A stretch of 64,000 nt of DNA from positions 186,001 through 250,000 of the forward strand of contig JAGTJU010000002.1 of assembly GCA_022184915.1 (NCBI GenBank), read 5' to 3'. Under the pieces are notes generated by a model, which worked only from the letters and a program-made list of their open reading frames with translations, was not told the origin of the DNA and did not search any database. The stretch comes from Myxococcales bacterium (lineage in GTDB: Bacteria; Myxococcota_A; Polyangia; Fen-1088). Of this stretch, positions 44,716 to 53,282 are shown piece after piece (within the stretch, counting starts at the first letter, position 1; every line of letters starts with the position of its first letter). A program made the position numbers and the translations under genes.

Positions 44716-44790
44716 GTCCGAGTCGCAAAGGGCGAACTGCGCCGCGACGCACTCTCGAGACCGGCAGGACCCTTGCACGGCGTGGGGGGG

Positions 44791-45660
44791 ATGACGGGCT
44801 GCGGAGAGGTTGACGGGTGCAGAGAGGCCGAGCGCACGTTCGAGGGTGTCAACGAGGCGTTTCATGGCGCTTACGGCCAGGTGCGTGCCAGGGCGGAGCG
44901 CGAGAGCGCCGTCTTCGTTTTCCTGGACGATGTGCTCTGGGTCGTGCGGGGGGCGTCGCGTTTGTCCCTGCCGGTCACCCCGCCTGTGTTCCGACTGCTC
45001 AAGGCGGCCGCCCACGGACCCGTGGGGCTTTACGCCGCCCTGTGCGGCCTTGCCGACGGCCCCCTGCCCAGCGACGCAAGGGAGACTTTGCGGGCGTACC
45101 TCGCCCGCCTCGAACGCGCGGCCAGCACCGGGCCGCGGGGCGCCGTGAGGGGTGATGAGGTGGCATTGGTCAAGGACGTCACGAAGGCCACCCGCGATTT
45201 TCTGCGGGCGTTGCTGGCGGCAGACCTGCTCCAGCGTTCCGCGCTCGAGCGCTTTGCGCGCGCCCTTGGCCCCCGCCTCCTGATCCTGACCGAGGCGGCC
45301 ACCCGCGCCCAACTCGCAGCCCTTCATCGACAGGTCGAAACCGCCTACGGTGAGCTTTCTCCCGCCGAGCGCCGCGGGCTCGAGGTGGTGGTGGCGGGGG
45401 ACCATCAAGCGCGGGAGCGGAGCAGCGCCATGCAGTACTTCCGCAAGCGCTTCCAGGAGCCGAAGGGCGCCGAGGTGAACGTGGCTTACGCCGAGAACGT
45501 CACCACCTTGGAAGAAGCGCTCGCATTGGTGGGCGTTCGGCGCGTCGACAGGGCCATAGCGCGCGCCTTTTTCGGGGATGAACGGCGCCTACAGCGAGAC
45601 GTGCTGGGCGATGCCGCCAAGAGCATTCTTGCGCACGAGACCTTTACGCCACTGGGCTAG
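44791..45660 (+). CDS. Hypothetical protein, soluble, helical
   Basis: 289 aa from ATG 44791 (a GGGGGGG run sits directly before it); a TTG 18 bases upstream is less likely. It is not recognised. It has no signal peptide or membrane segment. Residues of about 85-180 are Ala/Leu/Arg-rich helices, followed by a more conserved-looking part (GLEVVVAGDHQARERSSAMQYF, AEVNVAYAENVTTLEEALALV) and DRAIARAFFGDERRLQRDVLG near the end. That part has the look of a Rossmann-like sensing or carbohydrate-binding fold, but no motif is decisive. It is probably its own transcription unit. Confidence 0.7.
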   Translation: MTGCGEVDGCREAERTFEGVNEAFHGAYGQVRARAERESAVFVFLDDVLWVVRGASRLSLPVTPPVFRLLKAAAHGPVGLYAALCGLADGPLPSDARETLRAYLARLERAASTGPRGAVRGDEVALVKDVTKATRDFLRALLAADLLQRSALERFARALGPRLLILTEAATRAQLAALHRQVETAYGELSPAERRGLEVVVAGDHQARERSSAMQYFRKRFQEPKGAEVNVAYAENVTTLEEALALVGVRRVDRAIARAFFGDERRLQRDVLGDAAKSILAHETFTPLG

Positions 45661-45814
45661 CCTGTCGTTTCCGACACGCCCCGTCCCGTGTGGACGCGTT
45701 ACCGCATGCCCACACAAAAAGGCCGTATTTTCGGCTTCCTTGCGTGCAGGCTGTGTGTCCCGGGTCCATCGCATCGGGCATGGTTCTTGAAGGCCTGCAT
45801 CGCCCGAGGTCCAG

Positions 45815-46324
45815 ATGGCAAAGACGAGCAAAGACGAGAAGACCGAGGACGCAACCAAGATTCTGATGACCCAGCACCGGGAGGTCGAGGCGTTCTTCGA
45901 GGAGCTCGAAGACGGAAACCCGAAAATGTCCACGATGAAGAAGCTGGCCAACTCCTTGGCCTTGCACATGACGCTCGAAGAGCGGATCTTTTATCCCGCG
46001 AGCAACGAAGATGAAACCGAGGGGCAGCTCCGCGAGGGTGTCGAGGAGCATCTGGCCGCCAAGCGCACGCTGGCCGATCTCCTGGCGATGAAGCCCAAGG
46101 ATCCGCAATTCAGGGCGAAGGTCGCCGTGCTCAAGGAGCAGGTCCTCCATCACGTCAAGGAGGAGGAAAAAGAACTCTTCCCCAAGGTGCGCAAGCTGCT
46201 CGGTAAGGAGCGGCTGGCAGAGCTCGGTGACGAGATGCGTATGCTCGCCTCCAAGCTGGGACGCACCAAAAAGAACGTGGGAAAGCAGCTGTCCTCCCAG
46301 ACCGATCACGCTGCGTCTTTGTGA
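45815..46324 (+). CDS. Hemerythrin/HHE cation-binding domain protein
   Basis: 169 aa. The helices with metal ligands are visible: ILMTQHREVEAFFEELE, LALHMTLEERIFYP, EGVEEHLAAKRTLADLL and VLHHVKEEEKELFPKV, giving the H...HxxxE...H...HxxxE pattern of two iron sites. It is a soluble four-helix bundle that can bind O2 or NO or store iron. The N-terminus is Lys-rich (MAKTSKDEKTEDATK). The stop at 46324 is followed after 22 bp by the convergent fabH. Confidence 0.92.
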   Translation: MAKTSKDEKTEDATKILMTQHREVEAFFEELEDGNPKMSTMKKLANSLALHMTLEERIFYPASNEDETEGQLREGVEEHLAAKRTLADLLAMKPKDPQFRAKVAVLKEQVLHHVKEEEKELFPKVRKLLGKERLAELGDEMRMLASKLGRTKKNVGKQLSSQTDHAASL

Positions 46325-46346
46325 CGGACGGGCGCCGCCTCCTCAC

Positions 46347-47354
46347 TCACCAGCGGACGAGGGCGGCGCCCCAGGTAAACCCGGCGCCGAAGGCGGCGAA
46401 ACAAACGAGGTCGCCCGGTTGGCATCGCCCCGCGGCGCGCGCTTCGTCGAGGGCCAGGGGAATCGAAGCGGCGGTGGTGTTGCCGTAGCGCTGGATGTTG
46501 TTCCAGACCTTGCTCCCGGGCAGACCCATGCGCTGCTGGACCATTTCGCTGATCCGCAAGTTGGCTTGATGCGGGATGAGCAGATCGATGTCGCTTGGGG
46601 TGAGCTGGTTCGCCGCGAGCGCTTCCTCGATCACCTCCGGCATGCGTACCGAGGCGTGCTTGAACACGTTGCGGCCGTTCATGTGGGGAAACTGAGCCCC
46701 ATCGTGCAGATGAGCGGTGTCGATGCGGGGCATGGTGGCGCTCGAAGGATAGTTGCAGCAAAGCTCGTCAGCGAAGCGCCCATCGGCGTGCAGATGAACC
46801 GAGAGCACACCGCGCGCGGGATCCTCGGTTGGGCCTAGCACCACGGCGGCCGCGCCGTCGCCGAAGATGACGGACACGTCTCGGCCCCGATCCGAAAAGT
46901 CGAGCCCCGTCGAGTGCACCTCGGAGCCAATCAGCAACACGCGCCGGTAGGTGCCGATGCGGATGAACGCATCAGCGATGGACAAGCCGTAGAGGAACCC
47001 GGAGCACTGGTTGCGAATGTCCAGCGCGGGCACCCCCGCAGGGATGTTCAGTTTGGCCTGAACGAGCACGCCGTCGCCGGGGAACGCGCGATCGGGGCTG
47101 AGCGTGGCGTAGATGATGAGGTCGACGTCGTCGGGGCTCACCCCGGCGTTGGCGAGGGCCGCCCGCCCCGCCTGGGCGCCCAGATCCGATGCCCCCATCG
47201 GCGCGCGTGCGAAGTCGACATGGCGGCGCTCTTCGATGCCTGTGCGCTGGCGAATCCACTCGTCGGAGGTGGTCATCACCTGCGCGAGTTCGTCATTCGT
47301 AACCACCTTGTCGGGCACCGCGTGCCCCGTTCCCAGAAAGATCGTTCGTGTCAT
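46347..47354 (-). CDS. fabH: Beta-ketoacyl-ACP synthase III
   Basis: 335 aa. ATG 47354 has a CAGGAGACACC ribosome-binding site. It condenses acetyl- or branched acyl-CoA with malonyl-ACP to start fatty acid synthesis. The catalytic triad is present: Cys in DIRNQCSGFLYG, His in LLIPHQANLRI, and Asn in QRYGNTTAASIPLAL. Other family blocks are ASDLGAQAGRAALANAGV and the C-terminal CFAAFGAGFTWGAALV. It stands alone, away from other fab genes, so a role in a special lipid or in acyl priming of a secondary metabolite is possible. Confidence 0.95.
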   Translation of the reverse strand: MTRTIFLGTGHAVPDKVVTNDELAQVMTTSDEWIRQRTGIEERRHVDFARAPMGASDLGAQAGRAALANAGVSPDDVDLIIYATLSPDRAFPGDGVLVQAKLNIPAGVPALDIRNQCSGFLYGLSIADAFIRIGTYRRVLLIGSEVHSTGLDFSDRGRDVSVIFGDGAAAVVLGPTEDPARGVLSVHLHADGRFADELCCNYPSSATMPRIDTAHLHDGAQFPHMNGRNVFKHASVRMPEVIEEALAANQLTPSDIDLLIPHQANLRISEMVQQRMGLPGSKVWNNIQRYGNTTAASIPLALDEARAAGRCQPGDLVCFAAFGAGFTWGAALVRW

Positions 47355-47617
47355 GTGGGTGTCTCCTGGACGGCCGTAGCCACCTGCCAGACACCCTGGC
47401 GACCGTTGGTGACTCTCGGGTGGCAACGGTGCGACAATTTTGCGCCACCGTAGCGCTGCACGGACGCGGGTTTGTGAGGCAGCGTTTCGTCAAGGGAACA
47501 TCGACCTCACTGGGGCTTTTGGGGATCGATCGGTACCGACATAAACGTGCTTGTGCTGCACGACGAATCGACAAGTGTAAGGGGCCATCCGGCAAGCCTG
47601 CGGGTAGTATCCCGCCC

Positions 47618-47731
47618 ATGGAAACACGACTCTCTACCGACGAGTACGAGATCGTAACGGAGCGCGCGTGGGACCAGATCACGAAAACGCTCGATCTGTC
47701 TGCCCACCCGCTTGCCGAGGTGGTCGCATGA
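47618..47731 (+). CDS. 37-aa peptide coupled to a response regulator
   Basis: ATG 47618 opens a short frame (METRLSTDEYEIVTERAW to AHPLAEVVA) whose stop overlaps the start of the receiver-domain gene (ATGA). The acidic sequence DEYEIVTERAW has no known family match. The overlap suggests it is translated and couples regulator synthesis, but the size makes the call uncertain. Confidence 0.45.
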   Translation: METRLSTDEYEIVTERAWDQITKTLDLSAHPLAEVVA

Positions 47732-48450
47732 GATCCGCGCATACCCGCCACAGGATTCTCATCGTCGAGGACGACGAAGGCATCGCCGATTCACTGCTCG
47801 GGGCGCTCGAGGATCGGTACGATGTGGCGCTCGCACGCAATGGAAGAGAGGGCCTGGAGGCCCTGTCGCTTTACTGCCCAGATCTCGTGCTCCTGGATCT
47901 CATGCTGCCGGTGCTCGACGGCGCTGGGTTTCTCGCCGCCCGGACGGCGGTGCAACGAGGTGTTCCGGTGATCATCATGTCGGCGGGCTGGGACGCGGGC
48001 CGCGTCGCTCGTGAGCACGGGGTTCCGCATGTCCTGGTCAAGCCGTTCGGCCTGGAGGAACTCGACCGTCTGCTCGAGCGTTTGCTGACGCCCTCCGGGG
48101 GGAGGGGCGGTACGGGCTCCGGCACACCCCGGCACGGTGAGGCCAAAGGAGGCGGGGGCACCCGGGGAGGCGAAGCGAGACGCTGGCGCCACCTGACCCT
48201 CGGGCGTGCCCCCGGGGTCCGGGGTGTGCCCTTGCGCGCCGGCACCCTGCGCTGGGAGTGGAACGACGCGAACGGAGGGCGGCAGCTCGTGGCGGGGTGG
48301 GCGGTGCGCGCCCGCAGCTGGGGCCCCCCCCCACCTCCGCGCCCGCCCCGGGGCGCGGGGCAGGCCCCGGAGCCGAACCGGCCCTCTGACGCCGCATCCC
48401 GCGGGAGCCGGGCGCGCCGCAAACGGTCTTCTCGCGGGCGCTTCGGCTGA
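47728..48450 (+). CDS. Receiver-domain response regulator with low-complexity tail
   Basis: 240 aa from ATG 47728. Residues of about 9-120 are a receiver (CheY-like) domain: ILIVEDDEGIADSLLGALED with the acidic pair, PDLVLLDLMLPVLDGAGF with the phospho-acceptor Asp, VPVIIMSAGW, and the Lys in HVLVKPFG. The remaining roughly 110 residues are Gly/Arg/Pro-rich without structure or a DNA-binding motif, so this is a single-domain regulator whose tail may be translated but not functional. No histidine kinase is nearby. Confidence 0.85.
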   Translation: MRSAHTRHRILIVEDDEGIADSLLGALEDRYDVALARNGREGLEALSLYCPDLVLLDLMLPVLDGAGFLAARTAVQRGVPVIIMSAGWDAGRVAREHGVPHVLVKPFGLEELDRLLERLLTPSGGRGGTGSGTPRHGEAKGGGGTRGGEARRWRHLTLGRAPGVRGVPLRAGTLRWEWNDANGGRQLVAGWAVRARSWGPPPPPRPPRGAGQAPEPNRPSDAASRGSRARRKRSSRGRFG

Positions 48451-48471
48451 GCCGCGGGCGCGTGTACAGCC

Positions 48472-48900
48472 TCAGGGTCGCGTCGACCGGGCCGACGGCA
48501 CGGTGGCGAGCAGCCTGTCGAGCGCGCTGAGGTCCGGCGGCTTTGCCATGTGCCTGTCGAAGCCAGCCCGCTTGGCCCTCTCGATATCCTCCGCCGCTGC
48601 GTATCCGCTGAGCGCCACCAGAAAGGCCGATGCCAGGGTGGGATCGGCGCGCACGGCCCGCGCCACGTCGTAGCCGTCCATGCCTGGCAACCCGATGTCA
48701 CACAGGACCACGTCGGGCACGAAGCTGCGGAGCGCTGCCAGGCCTTCGGGCCCGTCGAACGCCACCCTCACGTCGTGCCCACCCGCTTCGAGCACGTCTT
48801 TGAGGCTCTCGGCGCCGTCGACGTTGTCGTCGATCACCACGATGCGCTTCGGCTCCCAGGGGGCGCCAGGCTGATCGAAGGGGGGCATGGGCCTAACCAT
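48472..48900 (-). CDS. Single-domain response regulator (CheY-like)
   Basis: 142 aa from ATG 48900 (an ATG four codons later also fits). The receiver pattern is complete: RIVVIDDNVDGAESLKDVLEAGGHD, VPDVVLCDIGLPGMDGYDVARAV with the phospho-Asp, FLVALSGYAA and the Lys in HMAKPPDLSALDRLL. No output domain follows. The 'DNVDGAESLKDVLE' form is common in receivers coupled to hybrid kinases. It is convergent with the other receiver gene and divergent from the module protein at 48965. Confidence 0.93.
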   Translation of the reverse strand: MVRPMPPFDQPGAPWEPKRIVVIDDNVDGAESLKDVLEAGGHDVRVAFDGPEGLAALRSFVPDVVLCDIGLPGMDGYDVARAVRADPTLASAFLVALSGYAAAEDIERAKRAGFDRHMAKPPDLSALDRLLATVPSARSTRP

Positions 48901-48964
48901 ACCTTCGCGTTCGAGACGGGCCACCCCATAGAGGCCTTCGGCGCGCACGCTATGATGGCTGCGC

Positions 48965-49855
48965 ATGGCAGGTGGCTGGCATCACCTTGGTTTCGGGGGC
49001 GCCCGCGCGCTCGTGCTCCTGCTGGGGCTGGGCCTGGGATGGGGCCGTGCGCGGGCGGCGGCGCCCGAGGCGGTGGGCACCTGCCCGGAAAGCCCGGCGA
49101 TCGAGCGGGCCCTCGCGTCGGCGCTACCGGCTGCAGAGCTGGCGCGGTTGCTGGCCGAGCCCGCACCGCTCGCCATGGCCTTCGACGAGGGGACCACCTT
49201 CGTGGTGCAAAGGGGCACCCAGCGCCGGGTACTGGAAGATCCAGAGCGGGATTGCGCCGCCCGGGCCCGCAACGCGGCCGTCTTTCTGGTTTTGGCCCTT
49301 TCGTTGGAGGCGACCACCGCCCCGCAACCGCCCCCGACGCGCGTCGCGGAGACAGTCTCCCCCTGGCAGCTCGAGGGCGCCGCGGTGGGTGAGTTCGTGC
49401 CCGGCTTGGGGGCAGCGGCAGGCGCTCACGTGGCCCTGTCGCCCCCCGCGTGGGGACCCTGGCAGCTGGCCACGGTGGGGGGCGCAACCCACACGCTGGG
49501 GGCCCGGTTCGAGGGCCTCGAGGCCGAAGAGCTGCGCGTGTTCGCGCGGGGAGGCGGGCGGTTTCTGTTCGGGGGGCCGGTCTGGGAGGGAGCGGTATCG
49601 GCGCTGGGTGCCCTCACGTGGACCCGCTGGGAGCTTGCTCCCTTGCCCCGCGCGCAGCCCGACGCGGTCCTCGTAGGCTCCGTGCAGGCGGAGGCGCGGC
49701 TCGGGTGGCGCCTCGGACGTTTTCGCCCTTTTGTGGCCTTGGGGGTCGAATGGCTGCCCGCGCCGCCCCGGGTACGGCTCGACCCTGGGCTGCGGTTCCG
49801 CACACCCGGGTTGCGCTGGCAGCCTCAACTCGGGCTGGCCATTTCGATTCCGTGA
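48965..49855 (+). CDS. Secreted two-domain protein, predicted beta-barrel (third copy of the module)
   Basis: 296 aa. The signal peptide (GARALVLLLGLGLGWGRARA) precedes a domain of about 90 residues with LPAAELARLLAEPAPLAMAF and PERDCAARARNAAVFLVLAL (a basic helix with Cys, then a hydrophobic helix, as in the 25851-26876 protein). The rest is barrel-like: WQLEGAAVGEFVPGLGAAAG, WEGAVSALGALTWTRWELAPL, FVALGVEW, ending in LGLAISIP. It precedes the sigma factor by 36 bp, whereas in the other copies the two-domain gene comes last. Confidence 0.75.
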   Translation: MAGGWHHLGFGGARALVLLLGLGLGWGRARAAAPEAVGTCPESPAIERALASALPAAELARLLAEPAPLAMAFDEGTTFVVQRGTQRRVLEDPERDCAARARNAAVFLVLALSLEATTAPQPPPTRVAETVSPWQLEGAAVGEFVPGLGAAAGAHVALSPPAWGPWQLATVGGATHTLGARFEGLEAEELRVFARGGGRFLFGGPVWEGAVSALGALTWTRWELAPLPRAQPDAVLVGSVQAEARLGWRLGRFRPFVALGVEWLPAPPRVRLDPGLRFRTPGLRWQPQLGLAISIP

Positions 49856-49891
49856 AGGTTTCGGGGCCGCCGATACATTCCTCGAGGATCC

Positions 49892-50485
49892 TTGATCTCG
49901 AGTTTCAAAGAACGCCCCCACGCGCCAGAGCCGCACGACGTCACGGACGGCGGCAAAGCCGGGGACGCGTTCGACGCCTTCTATGCTCAGTGGGTGAGCA
50001 AGGTGTTCGCGTGGCTGCGCGCCCAGGGCGTGCGCCCCGCCGAGCTCGACGACGTGGCGCAGGACGTGTTCCTCGTGGTGCATCGGCGCCTTCCCCGCTT
50101 CGATGGCCGGCATCCGGCCGCGTGGCTTTACCGGGTGGCGCACAACGTGGTGCGGAATCATCGGCGCGCCGCCTGGCTCAAGCGGCTCGTGTTCATGGAC
50201 ACGTCCGATCCGGAGCTTCCCTTCGTAGACGAGCGCACCACGTCCGCGGCGCACGAGGAGGCCGAACGTCTGCGCGCGCTGCAGGTTTTGTTGGATCGCA
50301 TGGAGCCGAAGCGCCGGGCTGCCTTGTGGATGTTCGAGGTGGAAGGCGCGAGCGGCGAGGAGATCGCCGAGGTTCAGGGCGTGCCGCTCAACACCGTGTG
50401 GTCACGGTTGCGGCTGGCCCGCCAGGACCTCGCCAAACTGGTCGAGAGCGCGCGGCAGGCGCAGCAAGGCGGAGAGTGGCCATGA
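49892..50485 (+). CDS. ECF-type RNA polymerase sigma factor
   Basis: 197 aa; TTG 49892 follows a GAGGA purine stretch and is the only reasonable start. Region 2: FDAFYAQWVSKVFAWLRAQG, ELDDVAQDVFLVVHRRLPRF, HPAAWLYRVAHNVVRNHRRAAW. Region 4: ALQVLLDRMEPKRRAALWMFEVEGASGEEIAEVQGVPLNTVWSRLRLARQDL, the helix-turn-helix. The stop overlaps the start of the next gene (ATGA). It is likely controlled by that membrane-anchored protein. Confidence 0.93.
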   Translation: MISSFKERPHAPEPHDVTDGGKAGDAFDAFYAQWVSKVFAWLRAQGVRPAELDDVAQDVFLVVHRRLPRFDGRHPAAWLYRVAHNVVRNHRRAAWLKRLVFMDTSDPELPFVDERTTSAAHEEAERLRALQVLLDRMEPKRRAALWMFEVEGASGEEIAEVQGVPLNTVWSRLRLARQDLAKLVESARQAQQGGEWP

Positions 50486-51234
50486 CACACGAGCGGTCCG
50501 AATGCGATCTGGGGTCGCCCCCGAGCCCCGCGCTGCAGCGGTGCTTGTTGGCTTTACGAGCAGCCTTTGGCGACGATGGCGTGCGGGCCCGTTCCCTGCA
50601 TCGTGCGCTCCGCCGCCAGCTTGCGGTGGGCGCTCCGCGAAGAGGCCGGCGGCTGCGGCCAGCGCTGGTGCTTTTCAGCCTGTTCGTGGCCGGGGGGGCA
50701 GCCGCGGCGGCCGTAGGTCTGCTGCGCGCACCCGCACCTGCCCCGTCTCTTCGGGACGCGGATCGCCCCCGGTCTCCCGCGCGCGGGTCCTCCCCTCCGG
50801 TGACCCGTCCGCTCGCTCCCGCCGAGGTGCTCACCGAGAGCCCTCCCGAGCTTCCCGTCCGCCTCGCGTCTCCGCCGCGCCGTCCGCCCCGCCGCGCGCC
50901 GGCTGTGCGCACGGAGGTCCCGCCCGCGGCCGCGAAGGTGTCCGAAGCTCCGGCCCCCGCACCGAGCGCCGCCGAGTCACGCCTGTTGCTCGCGGCGGTG
51001 CGCGCGCTCAAGCGGCAGGCCCAGCCCCGGCAGGCGCGGGCCCTGGCTCAGCGCTACGAGGCCGAGTTCCCGCAGGGAGCGTTGCTCGAGGAGGCCCGTG
51101 CGCTCGCGTTTCAGGCCGCCGCCGAGGCGGGAGATGCGGACGCACCCGCGCTGGCACGCAGCTACCTTGCGCTTTACCCCGCGGGCCGTTTTGCGGTGGT
51201 GGCCGCCCGCGTGGGCGCGCGGGCGGCGCCTTGA
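50482..51234 (+). CDS. Membrane-anchored anti-sigma-like/TPR protein
   Basis: 250 aa. ATG 50482 overlaps the sigma stop. A cytoplasmic N-terminus with Cys residues (HERSECDLGSP, LQRCLLALRAAFGDDG) is followed by a transmembrane helix (ALVLFSLFVAGGAAAAAVGLL), a Pro/Ala/Arg linker, and a C-terminal helical part (LLLAAVRALKRQAQPRQARAL, YEAEFPQGALLEEARALAFQ) like half-TPRs. It has no FecR beta domain, so it is a shorter relative of the FecR-type proteins. The position after a sigma factor supports an anti-sigma role, but this is inference. Confidence 0.75.
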   Translation: MTHERSECDLGSPPSPALQRCLLALRAAFGDDGVRARSLHRALRRQLAVGAPRRGRRLRPALVLFSLFVAGGAAAAAVGLLRAPAPAPSLRDADRPRSPARGSSPPVTRPLAPAEVLTESPPELPVRLASPPRRPPRRAPAVRTEVPPAAAKVSEAPAPAPSAAESRLLLAAVRALKRQAQPRQARALAQRYEAEFPQGALLEEARALAFQAAAEAGDADAPALARSYLALYPAGRFAVVAARVGARAAP

Positions 51235-51244
51235 GCGCGGGCCG

Positions 51245-52687
51245 TCAGGGCTGCTTGGGGCTCAGGGCGGGACCCTGCCCAGTGGGCAGCGCCCCCTGCG
51301 AAATCACGAAGCGATCGAACTTGGCGTTCGACTCGCGTCGTTTGAGCGTGAAGGTCTTTGCGCCCGCCGTGGCCACCTGGAACGAGCCCAGCTCCGACCA
51401 CGCGAAGGCGGCCTGGCTGGCGGCGCCCATCTCCACGGGGGGGCCCCCATCGATGCGGTAATAGGCCGAATTGGCGCCGTTATCGGGGAAGAGGTTGCGG
51501 GAGAAGATTTTGTACGTGCCCGTTTGGTTGAAAAACAGCGCGTACGTCAGCTCTGCCGAGGCCACGTCGGCCTCCTTGACGTTGAACGACATCGTGGGCA
51601 CCACCACGTAGCCGGTGCCAAGCGCGCCAGGGCTCACGTTCTCCACCACCCAGGCCTGATCACCGTTGGCGTTGGCGCTCTGGAAGCCCTCGGCGTCAAA
51701 GGTAACCGTGCCGCCCTGCTCGAGGTAGGTGTTTTGCGGCCACGTGACGTTGAGAGGCACACCCGCCGACGTGGTGCGCTGGCCAATGTCATCTTCGGCC
51801 ACGGCCGTGAGCACGCGGGCGCCTGCCTGGGGCCGGACGTTGGCTAGGGCGTAGGGCGCCGTGGTGTCGCTGCCCAGGAGCTGAGGGCCGTCGAAGAAGT
51901 CGACCTTTTGGATGGTGCCTCCTGCAGAGGCCGCCGAGGCTTCCACGGTGATCGCTGCGCCTGTGCTGATGCTGGTGTTTGCCAGGGGCCGGGTCAGAGT
52001 CACCGTGGGGGCGGCCACGAGCGTGAGGGACACGGGGCCGGAGGTGGCGGTTTTGTCGGCGTTCGTGACGGCCCGTGCGACCAGCGTGTGCATGCCCGGC
52101 GAAAGCCCCGAGACGGCCACGGTGAAGGGCGCGGCGGACGACGTGCCGCGGATTGCGTCGCCTTCGAGAATCTCTACGCGGGCGATCTGGCCGGGTGCGC
52201 TCACAGCGGCGTTCACCGAGACCTGTACGGGCGACGCCGCCGGCAGCTTGCTACCCGGTGTCGGCGCGGTGATCGCGACGGTGGGGGTGGGGGGCTCGGC
52301 CGGCGTGCCGCCCGTACCCGGGTTGCCGCCGGTGCCAGGGTTCATGCCGCCGGTGCCGGGGTTCATGCCACCGGTGCCGGGGCTCGTGCCGCCCGTACCC
52401 GGGTTGCCACCGGTGCCGGGGTTCATGCCACCGGTGCCGGGGCTGGTGCCACCGGTGCCGCCTTTTCCGCCGGTGCCCAAGGCACCGCCGCTACCGCCCT
52501 TACCGCCGGCGCCGCCCGAGGCGCCACCGGTTCCTGGCACCGCGTCCCCCGGACCAGCATCTCCGTCCCCGGGGCGCTTGCCGTCGTCGCGGCTCTCCGG
52601 GCTGCCGCAGCCGGCGAGCGCAACGCCGAGCGCTGCCACCCCCAGGCCAAAAAAGATCGCGGTCGAGCGGAACAAGGGTGCGGACAT
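51245..52687 (-). CDS. Secreted lipoprotein with GTGG-repeat linker, Ig-like and beta-sandwich domains
   Basis: 480 aa. Signal peptide with lipobox LAGC (Cys about 27). Residues of about 51-128 are a Gly/Thr/Asn/Pro repeat (SPGTGGMNPGTGG). Two bacterial Ig-like domains follow (VAITAPTPGSKLPAASPVQVSV to SGLSPGMHTLVARAV; VTLTRPLANTSISTGAAITVEA to VLTAVAEDD). The C-terminal part, about 330-470, looks like a galactose-binding-type beta-sandwich (YKIFSRNLFPDNGANSAYYRID, FQVATAGAKTFTLKRRE). A cell-surface carbohydrate-binding role is plausible. Nothing catalytic is visible. Confidence 0.85.
   Translation of the reverse strand: MSAPLFRSTAIFFGLGVAALGVALAGCGSPESRDDGKRPGDGDAGPGDAVPGTGGASGGAGGKGGSGGALGTGGKGGTGGTSPGTGGMNPGTGGNPGTGGTSPGTGGMNPGTGGMNPGTGGNPGTGGTPAEPPTPTVAITAPTPGSKLPAASPVQVSVNAAVSAPGQIARVEILEGDAIRGTSSAAPFTVAVSGLSPGMHTLVARAVTNADKTATSGPVSLTLVAAPTVTLTRPLANTSISTGAAITVEASAASAGGTIQKVDFFDGPQLLGSDTTAPYALANVRPQAGARVLTAVAEDDIGQRTTSAGVPLNVTWPQNTYLEQGGTVTFDAEGFQSANANGDQAWVVENVSPGALGTGYVVVPTMSFNVKEADVASAELTYALFFNQTGTYKIFSRNLFPDNGANSAYYRIDGGPPVEMGAASQAAFAWSELGSFQVATAGAKTFTLKRRESNAKFDRFVISQGALPTGQGPALSPKQP
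52304..52537 (-). repeat. In-frame GTGG/MNPG repeat coding region
   Basis: Tandem units of GGNPGTGG, GGTSPGTGG and GGMNPGTGG type; the most regular part is 52307-52456, where near-identical DNA blocks recur. It is the linker of the surrounding lipoprotein gene and prone to length change. Confidence 0.75.
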
Positions 52688-52704
52688 GGAGCCTCGTGGG
52701 AGCG

Positions 52705-52725
52705 GGTCTAGAGGAGGTCTAGAGG
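52705..52725. repeat. Direct repeat with TCTAGA palindromes upstream of a lipoprotein start
   Basis: GGTCTAGAGG occurs at 52705 and 52716, 18 bp before the start of the leftward gene. It is a possible operator; no promoter is clear next to it. Confidence 0.25.
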
Positions 52726-52829
52726 GCTATGGCCGAGGGCGCGGGGCCCGATCGACAAAGGGAGACCCAAAAGTTTAGCACAGCGAACCCGAAACTCGGG
52801 CGGAGTGCGCCTGCGCACACCGGGCGAAT

Positions 52830-53282
52830 TCATTCCTCCTGGTCGGCCCCCAAAAGGCGCGCGCGTATTTTCTCTGACGCTAGCCACTCCCGCGCCAGGG
52901 GGGCCAGCGCCTGGGCTCTGTAAGCGCTGAAACCTTCCTGCAAAGTCGGGTGCAACCGCAGGAGACGGGCGAACCCCCCGAGCGCCTGGCGGGCTTCGAG
53001 GGCTTCCAGGAGCTGCACCCGCACGTGGGGGGCTTCGACCTGCGCTTCGACGAAACGCCGGCGCAGGTCCCGACGGAGCCAGGCCGGCGCCAAAGGCAAG
53101 GGGCGATAGCGCGCCGGGTCGTTGCGCACGTCTGCGAACAGGGCCTGCTCGTCGAACGCCTCCTGCAGCACCATCTCCACGCCGCCGGTGAGGCGGTCGA
53201 GGTAGTAGGCGCACGAGACGGAGGGGCCTGCGTCCAGGGCCTCCGCCAGCGCGGGCAGGTCGATGTCGAGGGGGGTGGCCAT
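52830..53282 (-). CDS. UPF0158 family protein
   Basis: 150 aa from ATG 53282. Blocks of the UPF0158 family are VSCAYYLDRLTGGVEMVLQEA and DPARYRPLPLAPAWLRRDLRRRFVEA; the C-terminus is helical. It is a small soluble protein of unknown function. It lies between the module locus and the polysaccharide cluster and is divergent from the first glycosyltransferase gene. Confidence 0.88.
   Translation of the reverse strand: MATPLDIDLPALAEALDAGPSVSCAYYLDRLTGGVEMVLQEAFDEQALFADVRNDPARYRPLPLAPAWLRRDLRRRFVEAQVEAPHVRVQLLEALEARQALGGFARLLRLHPTLQEGFSAYRAQALAPLAREWLASEKIRARLLGADQEE

Noticed and set aside
47430-47470. Imperfect inverted repeat (CGGTG...CACCG) in the fabH/regulator gap
   Set aside because: The stem is interrupted and short, with no run of T and no nearby promoter element; not enough to call an operator or terminator.
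49450-50481. Upstream extension of the anti-sigma-like gene frame (about 340 further codons)
   Set aside because: It overlaps the two-domain protein and the sigma factor in another phase; the real start is the ATG at 50482 overlapping the sigma stop.
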